A DNA stretch of 64,000 bases from Haliotispira sp965263485 (lineage in GTDB: Bacteria; Spirochaetota; Spirochaetia; SP-2023): positions 1,612,001-1,676,000 of the forward strand of contig CBDHHO010000004.1 of NCBI GenBank assembly GCA_965263485.1, in the 5' to 3' direction. A program made the position numbers and the translations under genes. Positions 16,969-25,307 of this stretch are shown here, in pieces. Below the pieces are notes generated by a model. It was given only the letters and a program-made list of their open reading frames with translations, was not told the DNA's origin and ran no database searches. Position 1 is the stretch's first letter. The number at the start of each line of letters is the position of its first letter.

Positions 16969-17892
16969 TCACTCGGACAGTTCTTCGAACTGCCCGGTGT
17001 TGAGCTGCTGACCTTCACCGAGGATGGCTCCATTCAACTGCGAAACATAGCGATCGCCATCACTGAGCCCCTTAGTGATCCGTTGGGAATCTTTGAGGCG
17101 CTGGCCGAGTGTCACGGCTTGCAGCGAAATGCGATTCTCCTGGTCCAACAGCCAGATATAGTTGTTGCCGTGACGGCGCACGATGGCTTCGATTAGGACG
17201 TAGAGCCCTTCTTCAAAGCCTGCTTGGGCACTGGCAATGACAAATCTGCCCGCATACAAGGCCTCATTAGGGGCGAAGACGATACTGAGGGGGAATAGCC
17301 CCTGTTCGTTGGGAATGCTGTCCAGCTGCCAGAGACGACCCCGCGAGAGGTTGTCGGCCTCCATGTTGCTGCGTTCGCCATCCAGATGAATGTGGAAATG
17401 GGTCCTGTTTGTAATTTGGGGAAAGTCCATGTCACTGATATAGGTATTGAGCAGGAAGCTGCTCTGATCGGTAATGCGCAGGGCTTCATCGCCGGTAGTC
17501 ACGTTCTGCTGGGGCTGGACCCGGAGTTTGGAGACGGTGCCGGAGATGCGCGCATAGGCGATGTTGATGCGGAAGGTCTTGCCCTGCAAAGCGCTGGGCA
17601 GCACACTGAACAAGCGGGCACCTTTGGCCACTTTCTGACCAGATTTCACGTAGACCTGCTGTATTTCTCCCTCCACAGCGGGAAAGTGTTTGATGCTGCG
17701 GACTGGCTGAAGCTGACCCTGCAGCGGCAACAGGTACGGTATACGCTGCGTGCGCAAAGTCTCAACGCCAATTTTTTGGGCGCGAAGTTCCGACCCGGGC
17801 AGGAGACCGCTCAGGAGTGCTACAAAAAAGAGCCCGGATTTCCAGCTCAAGATGCCGGGTGCAGAGGGTATTCCAAAGATTTTATGCCACAT
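16969..17892 (-). CDS. RND efflux periplasmic adaptor (membrane fusion protein)
   Basis: The 307-aa protein has an N-terminal membrane/signal segment (SWKSGLFFVALLSGLLPG) and lipoyl/barrel-sandwich halves (FPAVEGEIQQVYVKSGQKVAKGARLFSV; YARISGTVSKLRVQPQQNVTTGDEALRI). A beta-barrel and a membrane-proximal part (VTLGQRLKDSQRITKGLSDGDRYV) follow. The coiled-coil hairpin between the lipoyl halves is very short, so contact with TolC may be limited. It is the first gene of the three-gene export operon (109-bp gap to the pump gene). A long perfect palindrome (18103-18152) lies about 210 bp upstream. Confidence 0.88.
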   Translation of the reverse strand: MWHKIFGIPSAPGILSWKSGLFFVALLSGLLPGSELRAQKIGVETLRTQRIPYLLPLQGQLQPVRSIKHFPAVEGEIQQVYVKSGQKVAKGARLFSVLPSALQGKTFRINIAYARISGTVSKLRVQPQQNVTTGDEALRITDQSSFLLNTYISDMDFPQITNRTHFHIHLDGERSNMEADNLSRGRLWQLDSIPNEQGLFPLSIVFAPNEALYAGRFVIASAQAGFEEGLYVLIEAIVRRHGNNYIWLLDQENRISLQAVTLGQRLKDSQRITKGLSDGDRYVSQLNGAILGEGQQLNTGQFEELSE

Positions 17893-18006
17893 CAGTCCGT
17901 ATCAATCCATCACAAAATTGAATTAAAGGAGGCTCTAAGAGCCCCATTCTGTATCTTCGCCCGCACCGTTTAAGCCAGGCAAACCATAGATTCTGCTCTT
18001 TCCCAT

Positions 18007-18046
18007 TTCAAGGCTTCATGGGTTCATGGGTTCAAGGCTTCATGGG
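18007..18046. repeat. Short direct repeat upstream of the RND operon
   Basis: TTCAAGGCTTCATGGG occurs at 18007-18022 and 18031-18046, with TTCATGGG between the copies. It lies about 115 bp upstream of the adaptor gene start. Function unknown. Confidence 0.7.
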
Positions 18047-18102
18047 TCAAACAGATGGGTTCTATGATAGGAAAAGCCCATCCATCAATCAAAATCATCG
18101 AA

Positions 18103-18152
18103 ACTTTCAAGAGCCACTGTGTTAGTACAATAACACAGTGGCTCTTGAAAGT
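18103..18152. repeat. Perfect 22-bp inverted repeat with 6-nt loop
   Basis: Arms 18103-18124 and 18131-18152 are exact reverse complements (starting ACTTTCAAGAGCC), separated by GTACAA. No T-run follows on either side, so it is not a standard terminator. It lies in the upstream region of the minus-strand RND operon and next to a MITE (from 18191). Confidence 0.85.
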
Positions 18153-18190
18153 CAAGAAGATTTGCCAAAAATATGAGAAAAAGTACTAAC

Positions 18191-18366
18191 GGGCACCTCT
18201 AAAAATTCGCTTTCTGTAGGGATGGCACCATCGCTCTGTTTCTGCTCTGTCTTTGCTGGCGGTTGTACCGCGTTTTGATGCTGAGCAGATGAGATTTTGC
18301 CGAGCGGGAGAAAGTGAGGCCGAAGTATACTTTGTTGTATGCTCCAATGCAAGCTAGCGCAGCATA
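18191..18366. repeat. Left part of a MITE-family element
   Basis: It starts GGGCACCTCTAAAAATTCGC and is about 95% identical by eye to 19672-19850, including GTTTTGATGCTGAGCAGATGAG and GGCCGAAGTATACTTTGTTG. It then runs into other repeat modules (GGAGAACGGGGGGAGGCC...) without a clear right end; a decayed end-like motif (GGAACCTTCCAAAATTCC) is at 18654. Confidence 0.65.
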
Positions 18367-18844
18367 GGAGAACGGGGGGAGGCCGTGCGCAGCAAAGAGC
18401 CTGCTTCCTATCTTTCGTGACAAAGCTGCCCCGTGAAAAGACCGAGGGCGGAGGCTATATTGACCCTGCTGGTTTCTTTGCTGCGCCAGACTTCCCTAAT
18501 AATACGAGGCCGGTTGATGATTTTTGTGCGCTTTGCCGCGTTTATCATGTGTTTAGCCACTACCCTGCCATGCGGGTTGGTTTCAAATTGAACTGACTAA
18601 GTATAGGAGGAGAATATGTATTTGTCAAGAAAAATAATTTCATTTCGTATACAGGAACCTTCCAAAATTCCAATTTCGCGCTTGAAGCGGCGATCTGATC
18701 CAGCCGTCTAAAGGGGTTCTGAGCGGGGCCTTTGAAGTTGGCCTTCGCTACGCCTCGCATTTCCGCCCTTCGTGCCTCTGTATGAGCCCAACCCTCTGCC
18801 CCCAACCGCAAGAGCTAGTATTTTGCTATATACAAAAAAATGGA
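18367..18844. other. Repeat-derived intergenic region, no gene seen
   Basis: The region holds scrambled pieces of MITE modules (CGTGCGCAGC, CAAAGAGCCTGCTTCC, CCGTGAAAAGACCGAG) and unique sequence. The short ORFs here have no protein-like features. Confidence 0.5.
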
Positions 18845-19667
18845 GGGCACCTCTAAAAATCCAGCACTGGACAAATCACAATTATTCAATTACAATAATA
18901 AGGGAATATTGTGGACGCCAGCTTTGTCAAAGTGCCTGTGCAGCGCAATACCAGAGAAGAAAACCAGCAGATCAAAAATGATGAAATCCCTCCATCATTC
19001 AAGGAAAACGAGAATAAAATGAGGCAAAAAGATACGGATGCAAGGTGGACAAAGAAAAATAGCAAAAGCCACTACGGATACAAAAATCATATTGCAACGG
19101 CGACTAACGAGCAGTTTAGCTTACGAAGTAAGTGCAGCTAATGTGCACGACTCACAGGTGCTTGCAGCTATTTTATCCGAAGGCGTCACGCAGATATATG
19201 GGGATAGTGCGTACCGAAGTGAAAAGATAACAAATGAACTACGGAAGAAAGGTGTGAGGAACTTTATTCATCACCGAAAATATCGAGATACTTCACTTAC
19301 AGAGAAGCGATTAGAAAGTAACCGCCGCAAGTCAAAGACCCGGGCGAAAGTGGAGCATATATTTGCATGGTTTCGCAATTGCATGAATAGGGGATTAGAG
19401 TTGCGATGTATAGGGATAGATCGGGTAAGGTTTCGTATGGGGTTACGAAATACTGTGTATAATATGTTAAAATATGTTTCAATTACAGCATAATAGTGGA
19501 TAATTGTATCTAAAATGCTGTAAATAATGATTTTTTATGTAAATTCTAATTTTATTAGAATTTATTGATCGTAATTAATTTGGATCCAACTATTTTTTGT
19601 GCTATTTTGTTATGATTAAGGAAGGATTTTTGATTTTACATCGCAATGCCGATTTTTAGAGGTTCCC
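18845..19667 (+). mobile_element. Internally deleted IS5-family element (non-autonomous copy)
   Basis: The ends GGGCACCTCTAAAAATCC (left) and CCGATTTTTAGAGGTTCCC (right) and the flanking untranslated parts are nearly identical to the intact element at 60012-61262. About 430 bp covering the promoter-proximal part and the first ~135 codons of the transposase are missing. It is an intermediate between the full IS and the MITEs. Its right end abuts the next MITE, with TAAT between them. Confidence 0.9.
18902..19493 (+). pseudogene. Broken IS5-family transposase
   Basis: The coding remnant starts at codon ~137 of the intact transposase (GNIVDASFVKVPVQRNT) and so keeps the first catalytic Asp (VDASF). 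It continues through NHIATATNEQF, where 5 bp are missing compared with the intact gene (near 19113-19116), shifting the frame. The rest (VSAANVHDSQVLAAIL, YGDSAYRSEK, AKVEHIFAWF) follows in the next frame to the normal stop. The deletion and the frameshift together make it inactive. Confidence 0.92.
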
Positions 19668-19671
19668 TAAT

Positions 19672-19880
19672 GGGCACCTCTAAAAATTCGCTTTCTGTAG
19701 GAATGGTACCATCGGTCTGCTTCTGCTCTGTCTTTGCTGGCGATTGTACCGCGTTTTGATGCTGAGCAGATGAGATTTTGCCGAGCGGGAGAAAGTGAGG
19801 CCGAAGTATACTTTGTTGTATGCTCCAATGCAAGCTGGCGCAGCATCTTTCTGTGATGGGGAATTTTTAGAGATGCTCCC
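19672..19880. repeat. Complete MITE (about 209 bp) with TAAT target duplication
   Basis: It starts GGGCACCTCTAAAAATTCGC and ends GGAATTTTTAGAGATGCTCCC. TAAT precedes the left end (19668-19671) and follows the right end after one extra A (19882-19885). Its left end directly follows the right end of the deleted IS5 copy. Confidence 0.8.
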
Positions 19881-20023
19881 ATAATTATGGCCCGTTCCCA
19901 ATCTGCCAGTGCACCACGATTTTCTTGCCACGCTTAAAAACTGCGGGCGATTTTATTGCCACGCTGTTCCATCCCGCTACAATCTCAAGCGGCACAAATA
20001 GCATGGTACTAATGGAGGGGAAC

Positions 20024-21208
20024 ATGGCGATACAGCAGAAGTCCGGACAGCCGAAGCAACCGGGTAAACAGAGCGAACCGGAAACTGCTGCCAAGCCAGG
20101 AAAGGCCTACAGAGGAGGCTCCAGACAGACGAGCCAGACCAATCAAGACCAAGCAGATGCCCCGACATCCCTACCGGAGCAAGGCTATCCAAGCGACCAG
20201 CGCAGTACCCCGATCCTAGAGACCAGCCACAACAGGCAGCGCCGGCAGCGCAGGTTGATGCGACAGAAGCGCGACCGGACCTTTGAAAAAAGTTACAAAC
20301 AGATACTGCAAGCTGCTGCCGAGGATCAAAAATGGGCCATCATCGAGCTGGCGGCCTACGCTGAATACCAGCGCGATTACCGCCGGGCCATCAAACAGTA
20401 CGAAAGGATTGCGGTGCAGGGCGATCTGTATTACATGCGCCGCATCGCCGTACTTTATGAGCAGAGTCTGGAAGACATTGACAGTGCCATCGACTGGTAC
20501 GCCGAGGCTGGACACTATGGAGACACATATTCCATGATCCGGGCCGGCAACCTGCTGGAACTGCACGTTGAAGATTACGATGAAGCCGTAAGTTGGTATC
20601 GTAAAGCTGCGCAACTCGAGAGCCTGAGCGGAATCTATCACCTGTGCCGCATCTACGAGCACAAGCTACACGATTTTGAGAGTACTGTAGAATGGTATAA
20701 GCGAGCAGTACAGCTGGGGGATATGAAGGCCGCGATCTCCTTGGGCCAGCTCTACGAGAACAGCGGCAGAGATTATGCCAAAGCTGTGGAATGGTACTCG
20801 GTAGCTGCCAGTCACAAGAGCCTTTATGCCATCAACTTGTTGTGCCGGCTCTACGAAACCAGACTGCGCGACTATCCTTGCGCCATTGAGTGGTACAAGC
20901 GGGCCATCGCCCTATACAACGAACAGAACGGCGCAGAAGTGGTGGCCGCAGATGCACAGGCTCAACAAAGCCTCAATGCCATAATTCCTGCCACAGCTCC
21001 GATAGCGTCCCCATACACTCCTCAAACCACACCCTCAGCATCGGTTAGCAGTACCCCTCTCGCGGCAGCAACGATACGCTCATCCGGTGCCCGGATGCAG
21101 GGCGAAGGACACGACAACAGCCTGCTGCTGCCACCCGGTGACCTTACCCCCGCCGAGATTGCCTCACCCGGCTTGCACAATGAGGCAGAAGTCGAGTTCC
21201 TAGGTTAG
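20024..21208 (+). CDS. Sel1-like repeat protein
   Basis: From ATG 20024 (SD GGAGGGG six bases upstream) the protein has 394 aa. The open frame reaches back to 19925, but those codons lie in leader sequence. The N-terminal ~90 residues are polar and Gln/Pro/Ser-rich (QQKSGQPKQPGKQ), followed by a basic stretch (RQRRQRRLMRQKR). About residues 105-300 form some six helical units of the Sel1/TPR type with the pattern DY..A..WY..A...G, e.g. DYDEAVSWYRKAAQLE and DYAKAVEWYSVAASHK. The C-terminus is Ala/Thr/Pro/Ser-rich. There is no signal peptide. Such proteins usually act as protein-interaction scaffolds; the partner is unknown. Confidence 0.85.
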   Translation: MAIQQKSGQPKQPGKQSEPETAAKPGKAYRGGSRQTSQTNQDQADAPTSLPEQGYPSDQRSTPILETSHNRQRRQRRLMRQKRDRTFEKSYKQILQAAAEDQKWAIIELAAYAEYQRDYRRAIKQYERIAVQGDLYYMRRIAVLYEQSLEDIDSAIDWYAEAGHYGDTYSMIRAGNLLELHVEDYDEAVSWYRKAAQLESLSGIYHLCRIYEHKLHDFESTVEWYKRAVQLGDMKAAISLGQLYENSGRDYAKAVEWYSVAASHKSLYAINLLCRLYETRLRDYPCAIEWYKRAIALYNEQNGAEVVAADAQAQQSLNAIIPATAPIASPYTPQTTPSASVSSTPLAAATIRSSGARMQGEGHDNSLLLPPGDLTPAEIASPGLHNEAEVEFLG

Positions 21209-21245
21209 ACCCCATAAGCAGTTTGATAGTATATTGAAGACATGA

Positions 21246-22217
21246 ATGCAAAAAAAACGTGACCAGAAAGCTGCTCAAGAGATGGCAGGTAAAGCAGACA
21301 GTGCCGCAGCGGACACAACTTTGTTGGATACAGAACCGGAAACGCGTTTTCGTCAGCTGTTCTCAATTATCGAACGACTGCGCAGCCCGGGTGGCTGCCC
21401 GTGGGATCGGGCCCAGACCCTAGAAAGCATGCGCTCCTGCTTACTGGAAGAATGCTGGGAAGTCGTGGACGCCGTCAATCGTCGGGATTTCCCTCAATTG
21501 CGCGAAGAGCTGGGTGACCTGCTGCTGAACGTCCTGCTGCTCTGCGATATTGCGCACAGAGAAATAGCAGACCCAACAGCGGCTTCGTCTCCTGCTCCCT
21601 TTAATGGTGAACATTTTCTCGCCGGGGTGCTGGAGGATCTTTGTAACAAGTTAGTGCGCCGTCACCCGCATGTGTTTGGCGACTCCGGCGCATCCAATGC
21701 GGAGGAGGCCCTGCGCAACTGGCAGCAAGCCAAAGAGGCGGAAAAGGGGGGAACGGAATCTCTGTTGGCCGGTATTCATGCCGACCAGACGGCTCTGCTC
21801 TATGCCCTGAAGTTGCAGAAAAAGGCCGCTAAAGCGGGCTTTGACTGGCCCGCCGCCACGGCGGCCGAAGAGACTGAAAAGAAGCTCCGGGAAGAACTGG
21901 CCGAGTGGAACGAACTGCTCTCAACCAAAATCCGGGCAGACGAGCCTGCCCTTAAAGTGCTGAGGAAAAGGCTGGAAGAAGAGCTGGGAGATATTTTGTT
22001 CAGCGTGGTTAATCTGGCGCGCGTGCAGCAAATCAATCCTGAATTGGCACTGGGGCGCAGCAGCGAAAAGTTCCGCAAACGCTTTGAGCACATTGAGCGG
22101 CGGCTTGCCGAATGGCAACTGGTGCCTCAGGACAGCAGTCTCGAACAAATGGAGGCCCTCTGGCAGGAAGCCAAAGCGAAAGAGCGTAAAGGGGACCTCC
22201 AAAGGGGTCCCCAATAG
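21246..22217 (+). CDS. mazG: Nucleoside triphosphate pyrophosphohydrolase MazG
   Basis: The 323-aa protein has the two tandem MazG domains of the E. coli-type enzyme. The first domain has RLRSPGGCPWDRAQTLESM, then EECWEVVDAV...EELGDLLLNV, which carries the EExxE and ExxD metal ligands. The second has EKKLREELAEW...LEEELGDILFSVVNLARV. It hydrolyses NTPs to NMP and pyrophosphate and is thought to clear aberrant or excess nucleotides. A 30-40 residue Pro/Ala/Ser-rich stretch separates parts of the first domain. The last residues (KGDLQRGPQ) are encoded by MITE terminal-repeat sequence (22191 onwards) and the TAG stop straddles the next repeat end, so an insertion has replaced the native C-terminus. 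The start could also be ATG 21281. Confidence 0.93.
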   Translation: MQKKRDQKAAQEMAGKADSAAADTTLLDTEPETRFRQLFSIIERLRSPGGCPWDRAQTLESMRSCLLEECWEVVDAVNRRDFPQLREELGDLLLNVLLLCDIAHREIADPTAASSPAPFNGEHFLAGVLEDLCNKLVRRHPHVFGDSGASNAEEALRNWQQAKEAEKGGTESLLAGIHADQTALLYALKLQKKAAKAGFDWPAATAAEETEKKLREELAEWNELLSTKIRADEPALKVLRKRLEEELGDILFSVVNLARVQQINPELALGRSSEKFRKRFEHIERRLAEWQLVPQDSSLEQMEALWQEAKAKERKGDLQRGPQ

Positions 22218-22280
22218 GGCGCCTCTAAAAATTCCAATTCCGCATGGAATCGCGATCTTTTAGCAATAGTTTTTCTCAGC
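22191..22280. repeat. Nested MITE ends overlapping the mazG stop codon
   Basis: GGGGACCTCCAAAGGGGTCCCC (22191-22212, itself nearly palindromic) is followed by GGGCGCCTCTAAAAATTCC (from 22217). The block fills the convergent gap between mazG and the minus-strand methyltransferase gene. Confidence 0.7.
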
Positions 22281-24375
22281 ATCCGATCACTGCCAAAGCC
22301 GCATCCACCCGGCCAAACGGTGCGCTGACCTGTACGCCTGCAATCGGGCTCTCCTCCGGATTTCTTTGGGAGCACCGGGTTTGCAGCTTCTCCCAGGTTT
22401 CACGCGCCAAGGCCACACCTTCTTGCAGGCCTGCTTCTTTGCTCTCTACATCGCCTTCTTTGCCGTTATGCTGGGCCATACGCTCCAGAGCCTCTGCCGG
22501 GATTTCGACTCCCGGCACTTCATTGGCCAGAAACTCGGCATTTTTATAGCTGGCCAAGGGCCAGATTCCAAGTACCACCGGAATGGGAGTCAGCTTGGCC
22601 GCAGCCAGGGCCGCATCGCAGAGTCCCAGAAAATGCAGCAGAGTTTCTGGGACAAAGACCGGCTGGGTAATGGCAAAGTCGGCTCCGGCGGCGACCTTGG
22701 CCACGTAGCGCTGCACCTCCAGCTCTGGGTTCAGGGCCACCGGGTTCAGAGCCACGCCGACCGTGTACGAGATCGACTTCTTTAGCGAACTGGATCCGAT
22801 GTCCTGCCCCTGCTTAAGTTTTTGCAGGGCCTGGACCAGTCCGATTGCGTCCACATCAAATACGCCGCTGCTACTGGGGTAGTCGCCCAGCTTGGGCGGA
22901 TCGCCGGTCACCGCCAGCAAATTGCGCAGCCCCGAGGCGTAGCCGCCCAAGAGGTCACCTTGGATGCCCAGCAGATTGCGATCGCGGCAGGTATAGTGCA
23001 AGATGGTCTCAATGCCGACTTTCTGTTCGATTTCAATGGCGCTGAGCAGCGGCGAAATCCGCGCGCTCGCGCGCGGTCCGTCCGGAATATTGATGGCGTC
23101 TACACCCGCCTCACAGCACTGCCGGGCATTGCGCAGCAATTTGCTGTAGACCGGGGTGCGCGGCGGCAGCAGCTCCACCGAACTGATCAACTCGCCTGCG
23201 GCCAGCTTCGCGCCCCAGCGTGAGCGCTCGGCCAGAGGCCTCACTTTGAGGAGTTCCTGCTCCGGAAGGCTACGGCTGGGCAGGATTTCGATGTGCTGAT
23301 GGTTGAGCGAGCGCAGCAGTCGGGCGCACTCGGCGATGTGTTCGGGGCGAGTACCACAGCAGCCGCCGTAGGCTGCCGCGCCAATCTGATGAAAGCGTTT
23401 GCCGTAGAGGGTAAAATATTCAGGAGTAGTCAGGTAGACCGTGCGGCCATTGCTCTCCTCTGGATAGCCGGCGTTGGGCCGCAGAATCAGCGGCTTGGGG
23501 CAGCTGCGGATCTGCTGCTGAGCGAAGTGGAACAGCTGGGCCGGCCCCAGGCCGCAGTTGAGCATCAGGGCCACAACTTCATCGCAAGCACCGTAGCGAT
23601 GCACAAAGTCTTCCCAAGAAAAGCCGGTGGCACTCAGCCCTTGTTCGCCCACAGTCAGACCCAAGACCAAGGGCGGAAAGGGAGGGACTCCCGGTTCGGT
23701 GCTGTGTTGCTGCGCCAGTCGGCAGTAAGCCCGATACAGGGCGTCCAGTTCTTGGGCGTGACTGAAGGTTTCGCCCAAGAGCAGGTCCGGCGGCTGCCAG
23801 CCGTCCGGCGCCGGGTCTGGCGAACTGCTCCGGACATCTTCAGGGAGCGGCAGGCACAAGGCTGCCAGCTGCTCGGCAAAGGCTTCCTCAACTTTCCCTC
23901 TTTGCCCTTCTTGCCATAGCTGACACGAGGTGAGACACGGACCGATGGAGGCCGCCACCAAGGGAGTGCTCTGCGCCTCGGAACACTGCGCAGTTTCAGA
24001 ATCCCGGCTCCCCGTCTCTTGTTGTCCAGTCTCTTGGGGATAGGCCCGTTGCAGCTCTTGGTGCAACAGGGCCAGTCCCTGACGGTTGATTCGAAGTACC
24101 TGGTCTTCTAGGCCAAAACTAGCCAAGCGGAAGCGGTTGGCACTGAAGGTATTGGTAGTCAGTACATCGGCCCGGGCCTCAATGTAGCTGCGGTGAACAC
24201 GACGCACCAGTTCGGGATTGCTGAGGTTCTGTCCTTCAAAACTGGACTTGAGCAATACGCCTTCGGCGTAGAGCTGTGTCCCAATGGCCCCGTCAAAGAG
24301 CAGGAACTGTCGGCTCAGCAGCCGGACGAAGCGACTTTGAGAACGGATGGATGCCGGGTTTACTGTTTGCTTCAT
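22276..24375 (-). CDS. Bifunctional homocysteine S-methyltransferase / methylenetetrahydrofolate reductase
   Basis: The 699-aa protein is a fusion like B. subtilis YitJ. The N-terminal half (about 20-345) is a homocysteine methyltransferase barrel: LLFDGAIGTQLY, DVLTTNTFSANRFRL, and zinc cysteines in LMLNCGLGPAQL and GGCCGTRPEH. The C-terminal half (about 385-650) is a MetF-type barrel: SSVELLPPRTP, DAINIPDGPRASAR, LHYTCRDRN, LLAVTGDPPKLGDYP, FAITQPVF. The enzyme would make 5-methyl-THF and use it or another donor to methylate homocysteine to methionine. A low-complexity stretch near residues 125-145 (ETGQQETGSRDSETAQ) is unusual. No SAM riboswitch is obvious upstream. Confidence 0.93.
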   Translation of the reverse strand: MKQTVNPASIRSQSRFVRLLSRQFLLFDGAIGTQLYAEGVLLKSSFEGQNLSNPELVRRVHRSYIEARADVLTTNTFSANRFRLASFGLEDQVLRINRQGLALLHQELQRAYPQETGQQETGSRDSETAQCSEAQSTPLVAASIGPCLTSCQLWQEGQRGKVEEAFAEQLAALCLPLPEDVRSSSPDPAPDGWQPPDLLLGETFSHAQELDALYRAYCRLAQQHSTEPGVPPFPPLVLGLTVGEQGLSATGFSWEDFVHRYGACDEVVALMLNCGLGPAQLFHFAQQQIRSCPKPLILRPNAGYPEESNGRTVYLTTPEYFTLYGKRFHQIGAAAYGGCCGTRPEHIAECARLLRSLNHQHIEILPSRSLPEQELLKVRPLAERSRWGAKLAAGELISSVELLPPRTPVYSKLLRNARQCCEAGVDAINIPDGPRASARISPLLSAIEIEQKVGIETILHYTCRDRNLLGIQGDLLGGYASGLRNLLAVTGDPPKLGDYPSSSGVFDVDAIGLVQALQKLKQGQDIGSSSLKKSISYTVGVALNPVALNPELEVQRYVAKVAAGADFAITQPVFVPETLLHFLGLCDAALAAAKLTPIPVVLGIWPLASYKNAEFLANEVPGVEIPAEALERMAQHNGKEGDVESKEAGLQEGVALARETWEKLQTRCSQRNPEESPIAGVQVSAPFGRVDAALAVIGC

Positions 24376-24539
24376 TTTGGGATGCTTATTGCCTTACCTC
24401 TGGGCTCTCTGAAAAGATGCTGCGCCAGACTCGGTTTTTTTCACGCGGCTAGAGTGTTGTACTTTGTTTGTGTCCCTTGGACAAGCCACAGCCTAAACCC
24501 GGCGAGCAGATTGCCTCTGATTATTTGGATGATCCCAAT

Positions 24540-24556
24540 CTTTTTTAGAGGTACCC
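24540..24556. repeat. Solo right terminal repeat of the MITE family
   Basis: TTTTTTAGAGGTACCC ends at 24556 and is followed by TTAA. The preceding ~150 bp contain the module GATGCTGCGCCAGACTCGG, so a decayed element may start near 24417. Confidence 0.55.
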
Positions 24557-24650
24557 TTAAGATTTTTTTGACTTCCACCGGAAAAGATGGTATTATCGTA
24601 GTAAGAAATTCATTATATTTTACAGGTCTGTTTTTTCTTTTATCGGGACC

Positions 24651-24701
24651 ATTCTGACTTTTGTCAGAATATCATATTTACGCATTATTTCGCGTAATGA
24701 T
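24651..24701. repeat. Two adjacent hairpin-forming inverted repeats
   Basis: ATTCTGAC-TTTT-GTCAGAAT (24651-24670) is a perfect 8-bp stem. The next 31 bp (ATCATATTTACGC...GCGTAATGAT) form a second, imperfect stem. Neither is followed by a T-run. Confidence 0.55.
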
Positions 24702-24744
24702 ACCCAAGAGTATTGCACAATGAAGCACAAGTTTAGTAAAATTC

Positions 24745-24779
24745 GCTCATCGCTCATCGCTCATCGCTCATCGCTCATC
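24745..24779. repeat. 7-bp tandem repeat, five copies
   Basis: GCTCATC is repeated five times without mismatch in non-coding sequence between the methyltransferase gene and the tolC-like gene. Confidence 0.9.
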
Positions 24780-24933
24780 ATCGGGAAAAAAATTAAAACC
24801 ATATAGCAGAGAAAATTATTTTTCTGCAGGGTTTTTGTGCCCATTTATTTGTTTTCTTCCTGTGTTTTCTTCCTGATTTTTATCGATCTCCTGCAAAGCA
24901 GAGCGATTGTACCATTCTCGCGAAGCGATACCC

Positions 24934-24999
24934 TTTTTAGAGCTCCCCCTTATTTAGAGCTCCCCCTTTTTAGAGCTCCCCCTTTTTAGAGCTCCCCCT
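24934..24999. repeat. Tandem array of four MITE right ends
   Basis: TTTTTAGAGCTCCCCC is repeated about four times (the second copy has lost part of the T-run and gained TTA). This is a head-to-tail array of terminal repeats with no interior. The 80 bp before it hold MITE-like pieces (AGAGCGATTGTACCATTCTCGC). Confidence 0.8.
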
Positions 25000-25307
25000 T
25001 GGGACTTCATTTCTATCGCTTTGTGAACATTCTCAATTTTTTATTATTGACCTGCTCATGGGATATGTATATTCTCTTGCACTTCATTTTCACATTCTGC
25101 TCTGGCTACAATAACGTGGGTAGTGGTTTCAAGCTGCACGGAGCCAAGATGCTACCAACTGCACTTGGAGTCAGATCGTGAAATTGTGCGCCTGGATCGC
25201 TGAGCTTTTTCGCGACAGCAAGGCGGCGACTCATTTTTAGAGGTGCCCTTCTGTGTTTTCTGATTTTTCCCGTGAAGGGTTATTATTTAAGCTTGTTTGA
25301 GGTTCTC
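25000..25307. other. Intergenic region with one more MITE end, no gene seen
   Basis: No convincing coding sequence. A right terminal repeat CATTTTTAGAGGTGCCC lies at 25232-25248, about 60 bp before the tolC-like gene start. Any promoter for that gene would be here. Confidence 0.5.

Noticed and set aside
24376..24540. SAM riboswitch upstream of the methionine-synthesis fusion gene
   Set aside because: I looked for the conserved SAM-I stem motifs and a terminator before the start codon on the minus strand and saw none.
24745..24779. CRISPR-like array
   Set aside because: The units are 7 bp with no spacers, so it is a plain tandem repeat. No cas genes are in the window.
24999..25181. 60-codon ORF with hydrophobic stretch before the tolC-like gene
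   Set aside because: It starts at the edge of the MITE-end array, has no SD and no recognisable motif.
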